From Croceicoccus naphthovorans (lineage in GTDB: Bacteria; Pseudomonadota; Alphaproteobacteria; Sphingomonadales; Sphingomonadaceae): a stretch of 64,000 nucleotides of DNA. Below, piece by piece: positions 11,474 through 19,911 of the stretch (within the stretch, counting starts at the first letter, position 1; each line of letters opens with the position of its first letter). Location of the stretch: positions 1,367,501 through 1,431,500 of the forward strand of contig NZ_CP011770.1 in the NCBI RefSeq assembly GCF_001028705.1. The letters are read 5' to 3'. Below the pieces are notes generated by a model. The model was given only the letters and a program-made list of their open reading frames with translations. It was not told where the DNA came from and did no database searches. A program made the position numbers and the translations under genes.

Positions 11474-12769
11474 TCACCCATAGATGGGGAAGCGGTCGCA
11501 CAGCTCTTCGACGCGTTGGCGCACGTTCTGTTCCACTTGCGCGTCGCCTTCCTCGCCGCAGCGGCGCAGTCCGTCGAGAACGTCGGCGACCATGTGGCCG
11601 ATGGCGCGGAACTCTTCCGGGCCAAAGCCGCGTGTGGTGCCGGCGGGCGAACCGACGCGGATGCCGCTGGTTTTGGTGGGTGGCAGCGGATCGTTCGGGA
11701 TGCCGTTCTTGTTGCAGGTGATGCCCGCACGTTCCAGCGCTTCGTCCGCGTCTTTGCCGGTCACGCCCAGCGGGGTGAGGTCGATCAGCGCGAGGTGCGT
11801 GTCGGTGCCGCCCGAGACGATTTCCGCCCCACGTTCCTTCAGCGTAGCAGCCAGAACCTGTGCGTTCTCGACCACCTTCTTGGCATAGTCCTTGAACTCG
11901 GGACGCAGCGCTTCGCCGAAGGCCACGGCCTTGGCGGCGATGACGTGCATCAGCGGGCCGCCCTGAAGGCCGGGGAACACCGCCGAATTGATCTTCTTGG
12001 CCAACGCCTCGTCATTGGTCAGGATCATGCCCGCGCGCGGTCCGCGCAGCGTCTTGTGCGTCGTCGTCGTTGCGATATGCGCATGCGGGAAGGGCGAAGG
12101 GTGGACACCCGCCGCAACCAGCCCGGCAAAGTGCGCCATATCCACGTGCAACAGCGCGCCAACCTGATCCGCAATCGCGCGCATCCAGGCAAAATCGATG
12201 ATGCGGGGATAGGCGCTGCCGCCCGCGATGATCAACTTGGGCTGATGTTCCTTGGCCAGCGCCTCTACCGCGTCATAGTCGATCAGGTGCGTATCGGGCG
12301 TAACGCCGTATTGCACAGCGTTGAACCACTTGCCCGAAAGCGCAGGGCGCGCCCCGTGGGTCAGGTGACCGCCTGCGTCGAGGCTCATGCCCATGATCGT
12401 ATCGCCCGGCTTTACCGTGGCCAGCAGCACCGCGCCGTTTGCCTGCGCGCCGGAGTGGGGCTGAACGTTGACGAAACCGCAATCGAACAGCTGCTTGGCG
12501 CGTTCGATGGCCAGCGTCTCGATCTCGTCCGAAGGCGCACAGCCCTGGTAATAGCGTTTGCCCGGATAGCCTTCTGCATACTTGTTGGTCAGGACCGAGC
12601 CCTGCGCTTCCAGCACGGCCTTCGACACGATGTTTTCGCTGGCGATCAGTTCGATCTGCTTTCGCTCACGCGCCATTTCGGCGTCGATCGCCTTGGCAAT
12701 GGCGGGGTCGGTCGCGGCCAGATCGTCGGTGAAAAAGCCGGGGGCGCGGATCAGGGTTTCGGTGGTCAC
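11474..12769 (-). CDS. glyA: Serine hydroxymethyltransferase
   Basis: PLP enzyme interconverting serine and glycine with tetrahydrofolate, the main source of one-carbon units. 431 residues from GTG 12769, 14 bases after the rpiB stop with AAGGGA upstream; the frame is open through rpiB but that part has no homology. Hallmarks: [34 protein letters not shown] and the PLP lysine in [12 protein letters not shown]. It lies in an operon with rpiB upstream and the small gene and nrdR downstream. Confidence 0.97.
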   Translation of the reverse strand: MTTETLIRAPGFFTDDLAATDPAIAKAIDAEMARERKQIELIASENIVSKAVLEAQGSVLTNKYAEGYPGKRYYQGCAPSDEIETLAIERAKQLFDCGFVNVQPHSGAQANGAVLLATVKPGDTIMGMSLDAGGHLTHGARPALSGKWFNAVQYGVTPDTHLIDYDAVEALAKEHQPKLIIAGGSAYPRIIDFAWMRAIADQVGALLHVDMAHFAGLVAAGVHPSPFPHAHIATTTTHKTLRGPRAGMILTNDEALAKKINSAVFPGLQGGPLMHVIAAKAVAFGEALRPEFKDYAKKVVENAQVLAATLKERGAEIVSGGTDTHLALIDLTPLGVTGKDADEALERAGITCNKNGIPNDPLPPTKTSGIRVGSPAGTTRGFGPEEFRAIGHMVADVLDGLRRCGEEGDAQVEQNVRQRVEELCDRFPIYG

Positions 12770-12783
12770 TGGCGCTGGTTCCC

Positions 12784-13221
12784 TTAGCAGGCGGGGTTGG
12801 AAAGCTTGTCGACTCGGGCGCCATGGCGGCCTCCGCCGAAGTCGGTGGAAAGAAACGCGTCGAGGCAGGCCTTGGCCATGTCCGGCCCGGTCAGGCGCGC
12901 GCCCATCGCGATGACGTTGGCATCGTTGTGTTCGCGGGCAAGCGCGGCGGACAGCGGTTCGGATACCAGCGCCGCGCGGCATTTCGGTTCGCGGTTTACG
13001 GCGATGGAAATGCCGATCCCTGATCCGCAGAGCGCCACGCCATAATCGGCGGTGCCGTCTGCGACGACAGAGGCCAGCTTGTAGCCATAGTCCGGGTAAT
13101 CGACCCGGTCGGCGGTGTCGGGGCCAAGGTCGGCGACCTCGTGCCCCTGTTCGATCAGGTATTCGCGCAAGTCGGCCTTGAGGTCGACGGCGGCATGGTC
13201 GGATGCGATCGCGATCTTCAT
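12784..13221 (-). CDS. rpiB: Ribose-5-phosphate isomerase B
   Basis: Interconverts ribose 5-phosphate and ribulose 5-phosphate in the pentose phosphate pathway. ATG 13221 gives [15 protein letters not shown], the standard N-terminus, and 145 residues; an upstream in-frame ATG at 13263 would add an atypical extension. The active-site loop [18 protein letters not shown] with its Cys, and NVIAMGARL, are present. First gene of the rpiB-glyA-nrdR-trmJ operon; a nucleotide-precursor theme (ribose-5-P, one-carbon units, RNR control) links the genes. Confidence 0.94.
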   Translation of the reverse strand: MKIAIASDHAAVDLKADLREYLIEQGHEVADLGPDTADRVDYPDYGYKLASVVADGTADYGVALCGSGIGISIAVNREPKCRAALVSEPLSAALAREHNDANVIAMGARLTGPDMAKACLDAFLSTDFGGGRHGARVDKLSNPAC

Positions 13222-13448
13222 GGCGCTGCCCATAGTCGCATGGACAGCCGGATGCCAAGACAAACCGTGCGCGCTTTCCCAAGTCGCGTGGATAGGTGTC
13301 AGCGCTTCAGGGCGCTCAAGGCCTTCTCCTCCAGATCGGCCGTCTGCTGTCGTTGATCGAACCGATCAGGCCATTCGTCGAGGTCCGGTTAAGTCCACCC
13401 GTGCCTTGGCTAGGTTACCGGCTCTAGATCCGAGACGAAAGCAATTCG

Positions 13449-13745
13449 ATGAAGCTGCAAGATGCCAACGACGGTCCCGCGAACCTGTGGCGCATTGCCG
13501 GTTGGACGCTGGCAACTTTTATCCTGCTGGTGCCAGCGGTCGCCATGCGCTTCACACCGGACGTGCGTTGGGATGCCGGCGATTTCGTCGTGATGGCATC
13601 GATGCTGCTGGTCGTCGGCGGCGCGATAGAGGGTATTGTGCGTTATGTCCCATCCACCAGCGTGACGAAATGGGGCCTCGCCGCTGCGGCTTTGCTGATC
13701 TTCCTTGCCGTCTGGGCCGAACTGTCGGTGGGAATTCTCTTCTAA
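13449..13745 (+). CDS. Hypothetical three-helix membrane protein
   Basis: A 98-residue protein with three predicted membrane segments: IAGWTLATFILLVPAVAM, VVMASMLLVVGGAIEGIV and GLAAAALLIFLAVWAELSVG. No family name is recognised, though small proteins with this layout are common in sphingomonads. It is divergent from rpiB and converges with rpoD, sharing a terminator hairpin with it. Confidence 0.65.
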   Translation: MKLQDANDGPANLWRIAGWTLATFILLVPAVAMRFTPDVRWDAGDFVVMASMLLVVGGAIEGIVRYVPSTSVTKWGLAAAALLIFLAVWAELSVGILF

Positions 13746-13763
13746 CCCCGCGCCAAAGAAAAA

Positions 13764-13779
13764 CCCCGCCGTAGCGGGG
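13764..13779. terminator. rpoD rho-independent terminator (bidirectional)
   Basis: CCCCGC (13764-13769) pairs with GCGGGG (13774-13779) across a CGTA loop. On the minus strand it is followed by TTTTTCTTT, nine bases beyond the rpoD stop; on the plus strand by CCTTTCTCTT, serving the small membrane gene. Confidence 0.8.
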
Positions 13780-13787
13780 CCTTTCTC

Positions 13788-15827
13788 TTACTGATCCAGG
13801 AACGAGCGCATCTTGCGGCTGCGGCTCGGGTGCTTGAGCTTCCTCAGCGCCTTCGCCTCGATCTGGCGGATACGTTCGCGGGTCACGCTGAACTGCTGAC
13901 CCACTTCCTCCAGCGTGTGATCGGTGTTCATGCCGATGCCGAAACGCATGCGCAGCACGCGCTCCTCACGCGGGGTAAGCGACGCCAGAACGCGGGTGAC
14001 GGTTTCCTTCAGGTTCGCCTGAATCGCGGCATCCACCGGGATGATCGCGTTCTTGTCCTCGATGAAATCGCCCAGATGCGAATCTTCCTCGTCGCCGATC
14101 GGCGTTTCAAGGGAAATCGGTTCCTTGGCGATCTTCATCACCTTGCGAACCTTTTCGAGCGGCATCGAAAGACGCTCTGCCATTTCTTCCGGCGTCGGTT
14201 CGCGGCCCTGTTCGTGCAGGAACTGGCGGCTTGTGCGGACCAGCTTGTTGATCGTTTCGATCATGTGGACCGGGATACGGATCGTGCGCGCCTGATCAGC
14301 AATCGAGCGGGTGATCGCCTGACGGATCCACCACGTGGCGTACGTGCTGAACTTGTATCCGCGACGGTATTCGAACTTGTCGACCGCCTTCATCAACCCG
14401 ATGTTGCCTTCCTGGATCAGGTCGAGGAATTGCAACCCGCGGTTGGTGTATTTCTTGGCGATGGAAATCACGAGGCGCAGGTTCGCCTCCACCATTTCCT
14501 TCTTGGCGATGCGCGCCTCACGCTCTGCCTTTTGCACCATGTTCACGATGCGGCGGAATTCGTGCAGCGCCATGCCGGTAGAGCTGGCGATGTCGGCGAT
14601 CTCGGCGCGAATACGCTCGACCGCGTCGGCTTCCTTCTCGGCGAAGGCAGCCCACTTCTTGTCCTTTTTGGCCATGTCGACCAGCCAGGTATCGTCCAGC
14701 TCGCGCCCGACATATTCCTGCAGAAAGTCGGCGCGCTTCACCTTGTGCCGTTCGGCAAGGCGCAGCATCTGGCCGCCAAGCGCGGTCAGGCGGCGATTGT
14801 ACGAATAGAGGTTGTCGACCAGCCCTTCGATCTTCGCGGCGTGGAACTGCACCGATTCCACCTCGGCGGTCAGGTCTTCACGCAGCTTCTCGTACTTGGC
14901 TTCCTTGGCGGCGGGGAAATCCTCGCCACGGCCCATCGCCTCGACACGTTCGTCCTGCAGCTTTTCAAAGCTCTGGAACAGCTTGGTAATGCGGGCGAAG
15001 CGTTCCAGCGCATCGGGCTTGAGCGCGGCCTCCATCTGGGCGAGCGAGAGGGTGTTGTCCTCTTCGTCGTCCTCTTCACGGCGGCGCGAGGAGCCTTCCT
15101 CGCCGTCTTCACCGTCGGCGCTTTCCTCTTCCTCGTCGTCGTCATCGTCCTCTTTATAGGACGGGCCGGCGGTCTCTTCGGAGATTTCGCCGTCGCCATC
15201 GTCCTCGTCGTTGAGGTTTTCGGGCGCGGGTTCCTTGGAAAGCATGGCGTCGAGATCGAGAATCTCGCGCAGCTGCATTTCCTCGTTATTCAGCGCTTCG
15301 GACCACTGGATAATGGCGTGGAAGGTGATCGGGCTTTCGCAAAGGCCCATGATCATCATGTCGCGGCCAGCCTCGATCCGCTTGGCGATGGCGATCTCGC
15401 CCTCGCGGCTCAGCAGTTCGACGGCGCCCATCTCGCGCAAGTACATGCGCACGGGGTCGTCGGTCCGCTCGACCGTTTCCTTCTTCTTGGCCGGGGCCTT
15501 GTTTTCCTTGGCCGAAGAAGGGCTGTCGTCGTCGTCGCTATCGTCGCTGCCGCCGATTTCGTCGGGGCCGTCGTTATCGCCGTCGTTGTCGTCGCTTTCC
15601 GAATCGTCGTCGCTCTCGACGATCTGCACGCCCATATCCGAAAGCGCGGACTGAATGTCCTCGATCTGGTCGGAGCTCATCTCGCCAGAGGGCAGCGCCT
15701 CGTTCAGCTCGTCATAAGTGATCACGCCGCGCTTTTTCGCGCGAGCGATCAGCTTCTTGATGGAGGCTTCGTTGAGATCGATCAGCGGTGCATCGCCGCT
15801 TTCGGTCTTGTCGCTCTTCGTCGCCAT
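13788..15827 (-). CDS. rpoD: RNA polymerase primary sigma factor sigma-70
   Basis: Housekeeping sigma factor, 679 residues. Region 1.1 is at the N-terminus, region 1.2 begins [22 protein letters not shown], and region 2 contains [20 protein letters not shown] and [16 protein letters not shown]. Regions 3 and 4 end with [34 protein letters not shown] and [10 protein letters not shown]. Two unusually acidic stretches interrupt the conserved parts: Asp/Ser-rich residues about 75-110 and Asp/Glu-rich residues about 205-270 inside the non-conserved region. The order yqeY-dnaG-rpoD recalls the macromolecular synthesis operon, without rpsU. Confidence 0.97.
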   Translation of the reverse strand: MATKSDKTESGDAPLIDLNEASIKKLIARAKKRGVITYDELNEALPSGEMSSDQIEDIQSALSDMGVQIVESDDDSESDDNDGDNDGPDEIGGSDDSDDDDSPSSAKENKAPAKKKETVERTDDPVRMYLREMGAVELLSREGEIAIAKRIEAGRDMMIMGLCESPITFHAIIQWSEALNNEEMQLREILDLDAMLSKEPAPENLNDEDDGDGEISEETAGPSYKEDDDDDEEEESADGEDGEEGSSRRREEDDEEDNTLSLAQMEAALKPDALERFARITKLFQSFEKLQDERVEAMGRGEDFPAAKEAKYEKLREDLTAEVESVQFHAAKIEGLVDNLYSYNRRLTALGGQMLRLAERHKVKRADFLQEYVGRELDDTWLVDMAKKDKKWAAFAEKEADAVERIRAEIADIASSTGMALHEFRRIVNMVQKAEREARIAKKEMVEANLRLVISIAKKYTNRGLQFLDLIQEGNIGLMKAVDKFEYRRGYKFSTYATWWIRQAITRSIADQARTIRIPVHMIETINKLVRTSRQFLHEQGREPTPEEMAERLSMPLEKVRKVMKIAKEPISLETPIGDEEDSHLGDFIEDKNAIIPVDAAIQANLKETVTRVLASLTPREERVLRMRFGIGMNTDHTLEEVGQQFSVTRERIRQIEAKALRKLKHPSRSRKMRSFLDQ

Positions 15828-15878
15828 TGGCTAATTTTTATCCCGTATACCTGTGTCAGCGTCCCGAAATCGGTTCAT

Positions 15879-17750
15879 TCAGGCCGCCGCATCCGCGCGC
15901 GAAGCCGCCATTTGCACAAGACGGCGCTCAAATTCCAGCTTTCGTTTCAGCAAACGCTGTTGTTCTGCCCAAGAACCGTCAGGATCCTCGGCGAACCGGG
16001 CGGTTGCCTGTGCCAGTGCAGCCTCTATCGCTGGCTTCTCAACCAGCAGATCGATTGCCTGCACCAGTTCTCGCGTGGCCTCGGGCTCGCTCGTGCAGTC
16101 GGTCAAAAAGGCAAATTTCATGCCGCCGATTGCGTCCCTGTCGGGCAGGGCCAGTCCACGTTTCGCCAATATGGCCGCAATTTCCGCAGGTTCAAGCGCC
16201 TTGCGATCAGCTGTGGGCAGGAATTTTCGCGTCTCGGCAAATTCCAGCATCGCGTCGAGCAATCGCGACTGGTCAAGGTCGTCGGGGTGCAGACCTGCAA
16301 GGCGGTCAACCTCTGCCTCCAGCGCCGCGGGATGGCGGGTGAGACCGGTCAGGACCGCCGCGATCAGGCGTGCGCGCGCAGCGGCTGGGTTCAGTTGGCG
16401 GAGGCGCGGGGAAGGGGCGGTCCGCTGCTGAAACAAAGGCCGGCGGTCGAACTTGCCGGATTTGAAGGGGGCGCGTTCCTCGCGCTTTGGAAACGCGAAC
16501 GCGCCATAGCGATCAAGTAACTCGCGGCGATAGAGCGAGCGGATGTCGGGGTGCTGGATCGTCTCGGTATGCTGGATCAGCCGCTCTTTAAGGCCCGCCT
16601 TGTCCTCTGGTGTGCGCAGCGGAGCGGCTGCGTGCTCGACACGCCAGATCGCATCGACAAGGCTTTCGCCCTTGGCCAGAACCGATTCCATCGCGCTCGT
16701 CCCATCGCGGCGGATCAGGTCATCGGGGTCCAGCCCCTCTGGCAAAGTCACAATCGACAGCGAATGCCCCGGCCTCAGCATCGGCAGCGCCCGCGTGATC
16801 GCCCGCATCGCCGCGCGCTGGCCCGCGCTGTCGCCGTCGAAACAGAGCACCGGCACCGGCACCAGCTTCCAGATCAGCTCCAGCTGGTTCTCCGTCAGCG
16901 CGGTGCCCATCGGCGCGACTGCTTCGCCCATTCCGGCGGCGGCCAGCGCGATCACGTCCATATAGCCTTCGACCACGACGATTCGGTCGGAACCGCGCGA
17001 AGCCGCCGCCGCGCGGTGCAGGTTATAAAGCGTGCGCCCCTTGTCGAAGACCGGCGTGTCCGGACTGTTCAAATATTTCGGTGCGTTGGGAACGTCGGCA
17101 AGGATGCGCCCGCCAAATGCGATCACCCGCCCGCGCCGGTCCTGAATGGGCAGCATCAACCGCCCCCGGAACCGGTCGTATGGGTCTTTCCCCTCGACCG
17201 AGATCAGCAAGCCCGCCTCGATCAGCATTTCTTTCGGAAAGCCCGACAGCGCCTCTGCAATCGCGCCGCGCGAATCGGGGGCATAGCCAAAGCCGAACTC
17301 TCGGATCGTCGCGGCGGATACCCCGCGCCGTTCCAGATAGGCCCGCGCCTGGGCCCCTGCAGGTCCGGCCAGCTGGTCCACGAACCACGCCTGCGCCGCC
17401 GCCATCACGTCGTGCAGCGATGCGCGCTGTTCCGCCGCCTTGGCCATGCGCGGATCGGGGGCAGGCACTTCCATCCCGGCCTCTGCCGCCAGTTCCTTCA
17501 CCGCGTCCATGAAGGGCATGCCGCGCTGTTCGGTCATCCAGCGAATCGCATCGCCATGCGCGCCGCAGCCGAAGCAGTGGTAGAAACCCTTTTCGTCGTT
17601 GACGGTGAAGCTGGGCGTCTTCTCGTTATGGAACGGGCAACACGCCTTCCACTCCCGCCCCGCCTTGGTCAGCCGTGTCGTTCGCCCGATCACACCCGAA
17701 AGCGTGATCCGCGTTCGCAGTTCGTCCAGCCATTGGGGAGAAAGCGCCAT
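15879..17750 (-). CDS. dnaG: DNA primase
   Basis: Synthesises RNA primers at the replication fork. The N-terminal CHC2 zinc ribbon reads CPFHNEKTPSF then YHCFGCG (residues about 39-64). The Toprim catalytic core carries VVEGYMDVIALAAAG near 255 and the Asp pair in LCFDGDSAGQRAA near 305. The C-terminal region, which binds the helicase, is helical and poorly conserved. 623 residues, usual for alphaproteobacteria. It lies 12 bases past yqeY and 51 bases before rpoD. Confidence 0.96.
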   Translation of the reverse strand: MALSPQWLDELRTRITLSGVIGRTTRLTKAGREWKACCPFHNEKTPSFTVNDEKGFYHCFGCGAHGDAIRWMTEQRGMPFMDAVKELAAEAGMEVPAPDPRMAKAAEQRASLHDVMAAAQAWFVDQLAGPAGAQARAYLERRGVSAATIREFGFGYAPDSRGAIAEALSGFPKEMLIEAGLLISVEGKDPYDRFRGRLMLPIQDRRGRVIAFGGRILADVPNAPKYLNSPDTPVFDKGRTLYNLHRAAAASRGSDRIVVVEGYMDVIALAAAGMGEAVAPMGTALTENQLELIWKLVPVPVLCFDGDSAGQRAAMRAITRALPMLRPGHSLSIVTLPEGLDPDDLIRRDGTSAMESVLAKGESLVDAIWRVEHAAAPLRTPEDKAGLKERLIQHTETIQHPDIRSLYRRELLDRYGAFAFPKREERAPFKSGKFDRRPLFQQRTAPSPRLRQLNPAAARARLIAAVLTGLTRHPAALEAEVDRLAGLHPDDLDQSRLLDAMLEFAETRKFLPTADRKALEPAEIAAILAKRGLALPDRDAIGGMKFAFLTDCTSEPEATRELVQAIDLLVEKPAIEAALAQATARFAEDPDGSWAEQQRLLKRKLEFERRLVQMAASRADAAA

Positions 17751-17762
17751 CCCCGGAAGGTA

Positions 17763-18215
17763 TTACGAAAGAGACGCTTTGACGAGGGCGCTGGCCTTGC
17801 TCATGTCAAGCTGTGCACCGTGGCGTGCCTTTAGCTCTGCCATGACCTTGCCCATGTCCTTCATGCCGGTGGCGCCGAGGTCGGTTTTGATCGCCTCGAT
17901 CGCGGCCTTCGTCTCTCCCTCGCCCATCTGCTGCGGCAGGAACTCTTCGATCACGGCCAGTTCGGCTTCTTCGGCTGCGGCCAGTTCCTCGCGCCCGCCG
18001 TCGCGGTACATGGTGATCGATTCGCGGCGCTGCTTGCCCATCTTTTGCAGGACCTCGATGATCATCGCGTCGTCGTCCGCCGGGGTCTCACCGGTGCGCA
18101 GTTCGATGTCGCGATCCTTTACCTTGGCAAGGATCAGGCGCACGGCAGCCAGCCGTTCCTTGTCCTTGGCCTTCATGGCATTGATCTGGGCGGCTTTCAG
18201 GTCGTCGCGAAGCAT
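17763..18215 (-). CDS. yqeY: GatB/YqeY domain protein
   Basis: A 150-residue helical protein of the YqeY family, related to the tRNA-binding tail domain of GatB. Recognisable blocks are RDDLKAAQINAMKAKDKERLAAVRLI, EEFLPQQMGEGE and GATGMKDMGKVMAELK. The molecular role of the stand-alone form is unknown; a tRNA-linked function is inferred from the domain. It heads the cluster yqeY-dnaG-rpoD and is divergent from carA. Confidence 0.9.
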   Translation of the reverse strand: MLRDDLKAAQINAMKAKDKERLAAVRLILAKVKDRDIELRTGETPADDDAMIIEVLQKMGKQRRESITMYRDGGREELAAAEEAELAVIEEFLPQQMGEGETKAAIEAIKTDLGATGMKDMGKVMAELKARHGAQLDMSKASALVKASLS

Positions 18216-18379
18216 GATTTCGTCCTGCGGGTTCGATGATTACGGTGTGCGGGGCAGATAGGGCGGGAAAAGGCAAAAAGAAACAGGCCTGCCAGCCTTG
18301 ACGCTGCGCCGCACCATGTCTAGCCGTGGCGCCTTAACACACATCGCCGGATTCACCGCTGTAACGGAGCGCCTTTTTT

Positions 18380-19561
18380 ATGGCCGACGCCGCCCCTTCG
18401 CACGCGCCTCAACCAAAAGACGCAACCGCCGTCATCGTCTTTGCCGACGGGCATGTCGCATGGGGCAGGGGGTTCGGGGCCACGGGCGAAGCCGTTGGCG
18501 AACTGTGCTTTAACACCTCTATGACCGGTTATCAGGAAGTGATGACGGACCCCAGCTATGCGGGTCAGTTCGTCTGTTTCACGTTCCCGCACATCGGCAA
18601 CGTCGGCACCAACCCCGACGACGTAGAGGGTCTGTGCGATTCGGCGCTGGGCTGCGTGGTGCGAGAGGACGTGACCGATCCGTCGAACTTTCGCTCTATG
18701 GGCGACCTGCCGAACTGGATGGCGGAAAAGGGCAAGATCGGCATCGCTGGGCTGGATACCCGCGCGCTGACCCGCCGTATCCGCATTCAGGGCGCACCCA
18801 ACGTGGTGATCGCGCATAGCCCCGACGGCAAGTTCGACCTGAAGGCGCTGCACGCCAAGGCGCAGGAGTGGCCGGGGCTGGAAGGCATGGACCTTGCCAA
18901 GACCGTGGCGCGTTCGTGTCATGAGGACTGGACCGGCGGCCACTGGACGCTGGGGCAGGGCTATGACCAGCCGGGCGCAGACGGTCGCCCGCATGTCGTG
19001 GCGATGGATTTCGGCGCGAAGGACAACATCTTCCGCAACCTTGTGAAGGCGGGTGCGAAGGTGACCGTGGTGCCGGCAGAGGCGACCTATGACGACATTA
19101 TGGCGCTGAAACCCGATGGCGTGTTCCTGTCGAACGGCCCCGGCGATCCGGCGGCGACAGGCGTCTACGCGGTCCCGGTGATCAGGGCGCTGCTGGATGC
19201 GGACGTGCCGCTGTTCGGCATCTGCCTTGGCCACCAGATGCTGGCGCTGGCCGCCGGGGCAAAGACCGCGAAGATGTTCCAGGGCCACCGCGGGGCGAAC
19301 CACCCGGTGCAGCGCGTTGGCGGCGTTTGGGGCGAGACCGAGGGTCTGGTCGAGATCACCAGCATGAACCACGGCTTCGCGGTCGACGGCGACACGCTGC
19401 CCGAAAATGTGATCGAGACGCACAAGTCGCTGTTCGACGGGACCAACTGCGGCATCGCGATCAAGGGCAAGAAGGCGTTCGGCGTGCAGTATCACCCTGA
19501 AGCCAGTCCGGGGCCGCAGGACAGTTTCTACCTGTTCGAGAAGTTCGTGGCCGATCTCTGA
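18380..19561 (+). CDS. carA: Carbamoyl-phosphate synthase small subunit
   Basis: Glutamine amidotransferase subunit that feeds ammonia to CarB for arginine and pyrimidine synthesis. The N-terminal CPSase domain contains GELCFNTSMTGYQEVMTDPSY. The class I amidotransferase domain has the nucleophile Cys in LFGICLGHQMLAL and the His/Glu of VQYHPEASPGP. 393 residues from ATG 18380, with GGAG 11 bases upstream. Its stop overlaps the next ATG by one base (TGATG). Confidence 0.97.
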   Translation: MADAAPSHAPQPKDATAVIVFADGHVAWGRGFGATGEAVGELCFNTSMTGYQEVMTDPSYAGQFVCFTFPHIGNVGTNPDDVEGLCDSALGCVVREDVTDPSNFRSMGDLPNWMAEKGKIGIAGLDTRALTRRIRIQGAPNVVIAHSPDGKFDLKALHAKAQEWPGLEGMDLAKTVARSCHEDWTGGHWTLGQGYDQPGADGRPHVVAMDFGAKDNIFRNLVKAGAKVTVVPAEATYDDIMALKPDGVFLSNGPGDPAATGVYAVPVIRALLDADVPLFGICLGHQMLALAAGAKTAKMFQGHRGANHPVQRVGGVWGETEGLVEITSMNHGFAVDGDTLPENVIETHKSLFDGTNCGIAIKGKKAFGVQYHPEASPGPQDSFYLFEKFVADL

Positions 19562-19911
19562 TGGCAGAGTTCGATCCCGCAAGGTGGAACAAGGTCTGGG
19601 AAGCAGATCTCGATGTGTTGCGGAGTCTCCGTGAAAACGGCGACATCGCGCATATCCCCCGCGAGATCGACGTTTCGTTTCGTGGTGACATGGAAACGCT
19701 AGAGCGTCTGGCCGCAGCGAGTTCGCAATACGGTTTCGACCTCCTCGAACTTAAGCGCGATGAAGATGGCCTACCATGGCTGTTTCTTGTTCGCACACAG
19801 AAAGCCGACGAAGAGGCCATCCGTGGCCTGACCGAGACATACCTCCAGATTGAAGACAGCTTTGGCGTCGAATGCGACGGTTGGGGCTGCGTTGGACAAA
19901 CGGAAGAATAA
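19561..19911 (+). CDS. RraB-like regulator of RNase E
   Basis: 116 residues matching the RraB (RNase E inhibitor) fold by pattern: LRENGDIAHIPREIDVSFRG, a central GFDLLELKRDEDGLPWLFLVRTQKADEEAI, and the signature end FGVECDGWGC. RraB binds RNase E and dampens mRNA decay in enterobacteria; activity here is inferred. The gene is wedged between carA (one-base overlap) and carB (zero spacing), so it must be cotranscribed with the two synthetase subunits. Confidence 0.75.
   Translation: MAEFDPARWNKVWEADLDVLRSLRENGDIAHIPREIDVSFRGDMETLERLAAASSQYGFDLLELKRDEDGLPWLFLVRTQKADEEAIRGLTETYLQIEDSFGVECDGWGCVGQTEE

Noticed and set aside
13299..13388. Minus-strand frame between rpiB and the small membrane gene (DLDEWPDRFDQRQQTADLEE and following residues)
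   Set aside because: Composition looks protein-like, but it has no start codon and a TAA just upstream; at most a gene remnant.
13830..16520. 896-codon frame antisense to rpoD and dnaG
   Set aside because: Spans two well-identified genes on the other strand; composition typical of a shadow.
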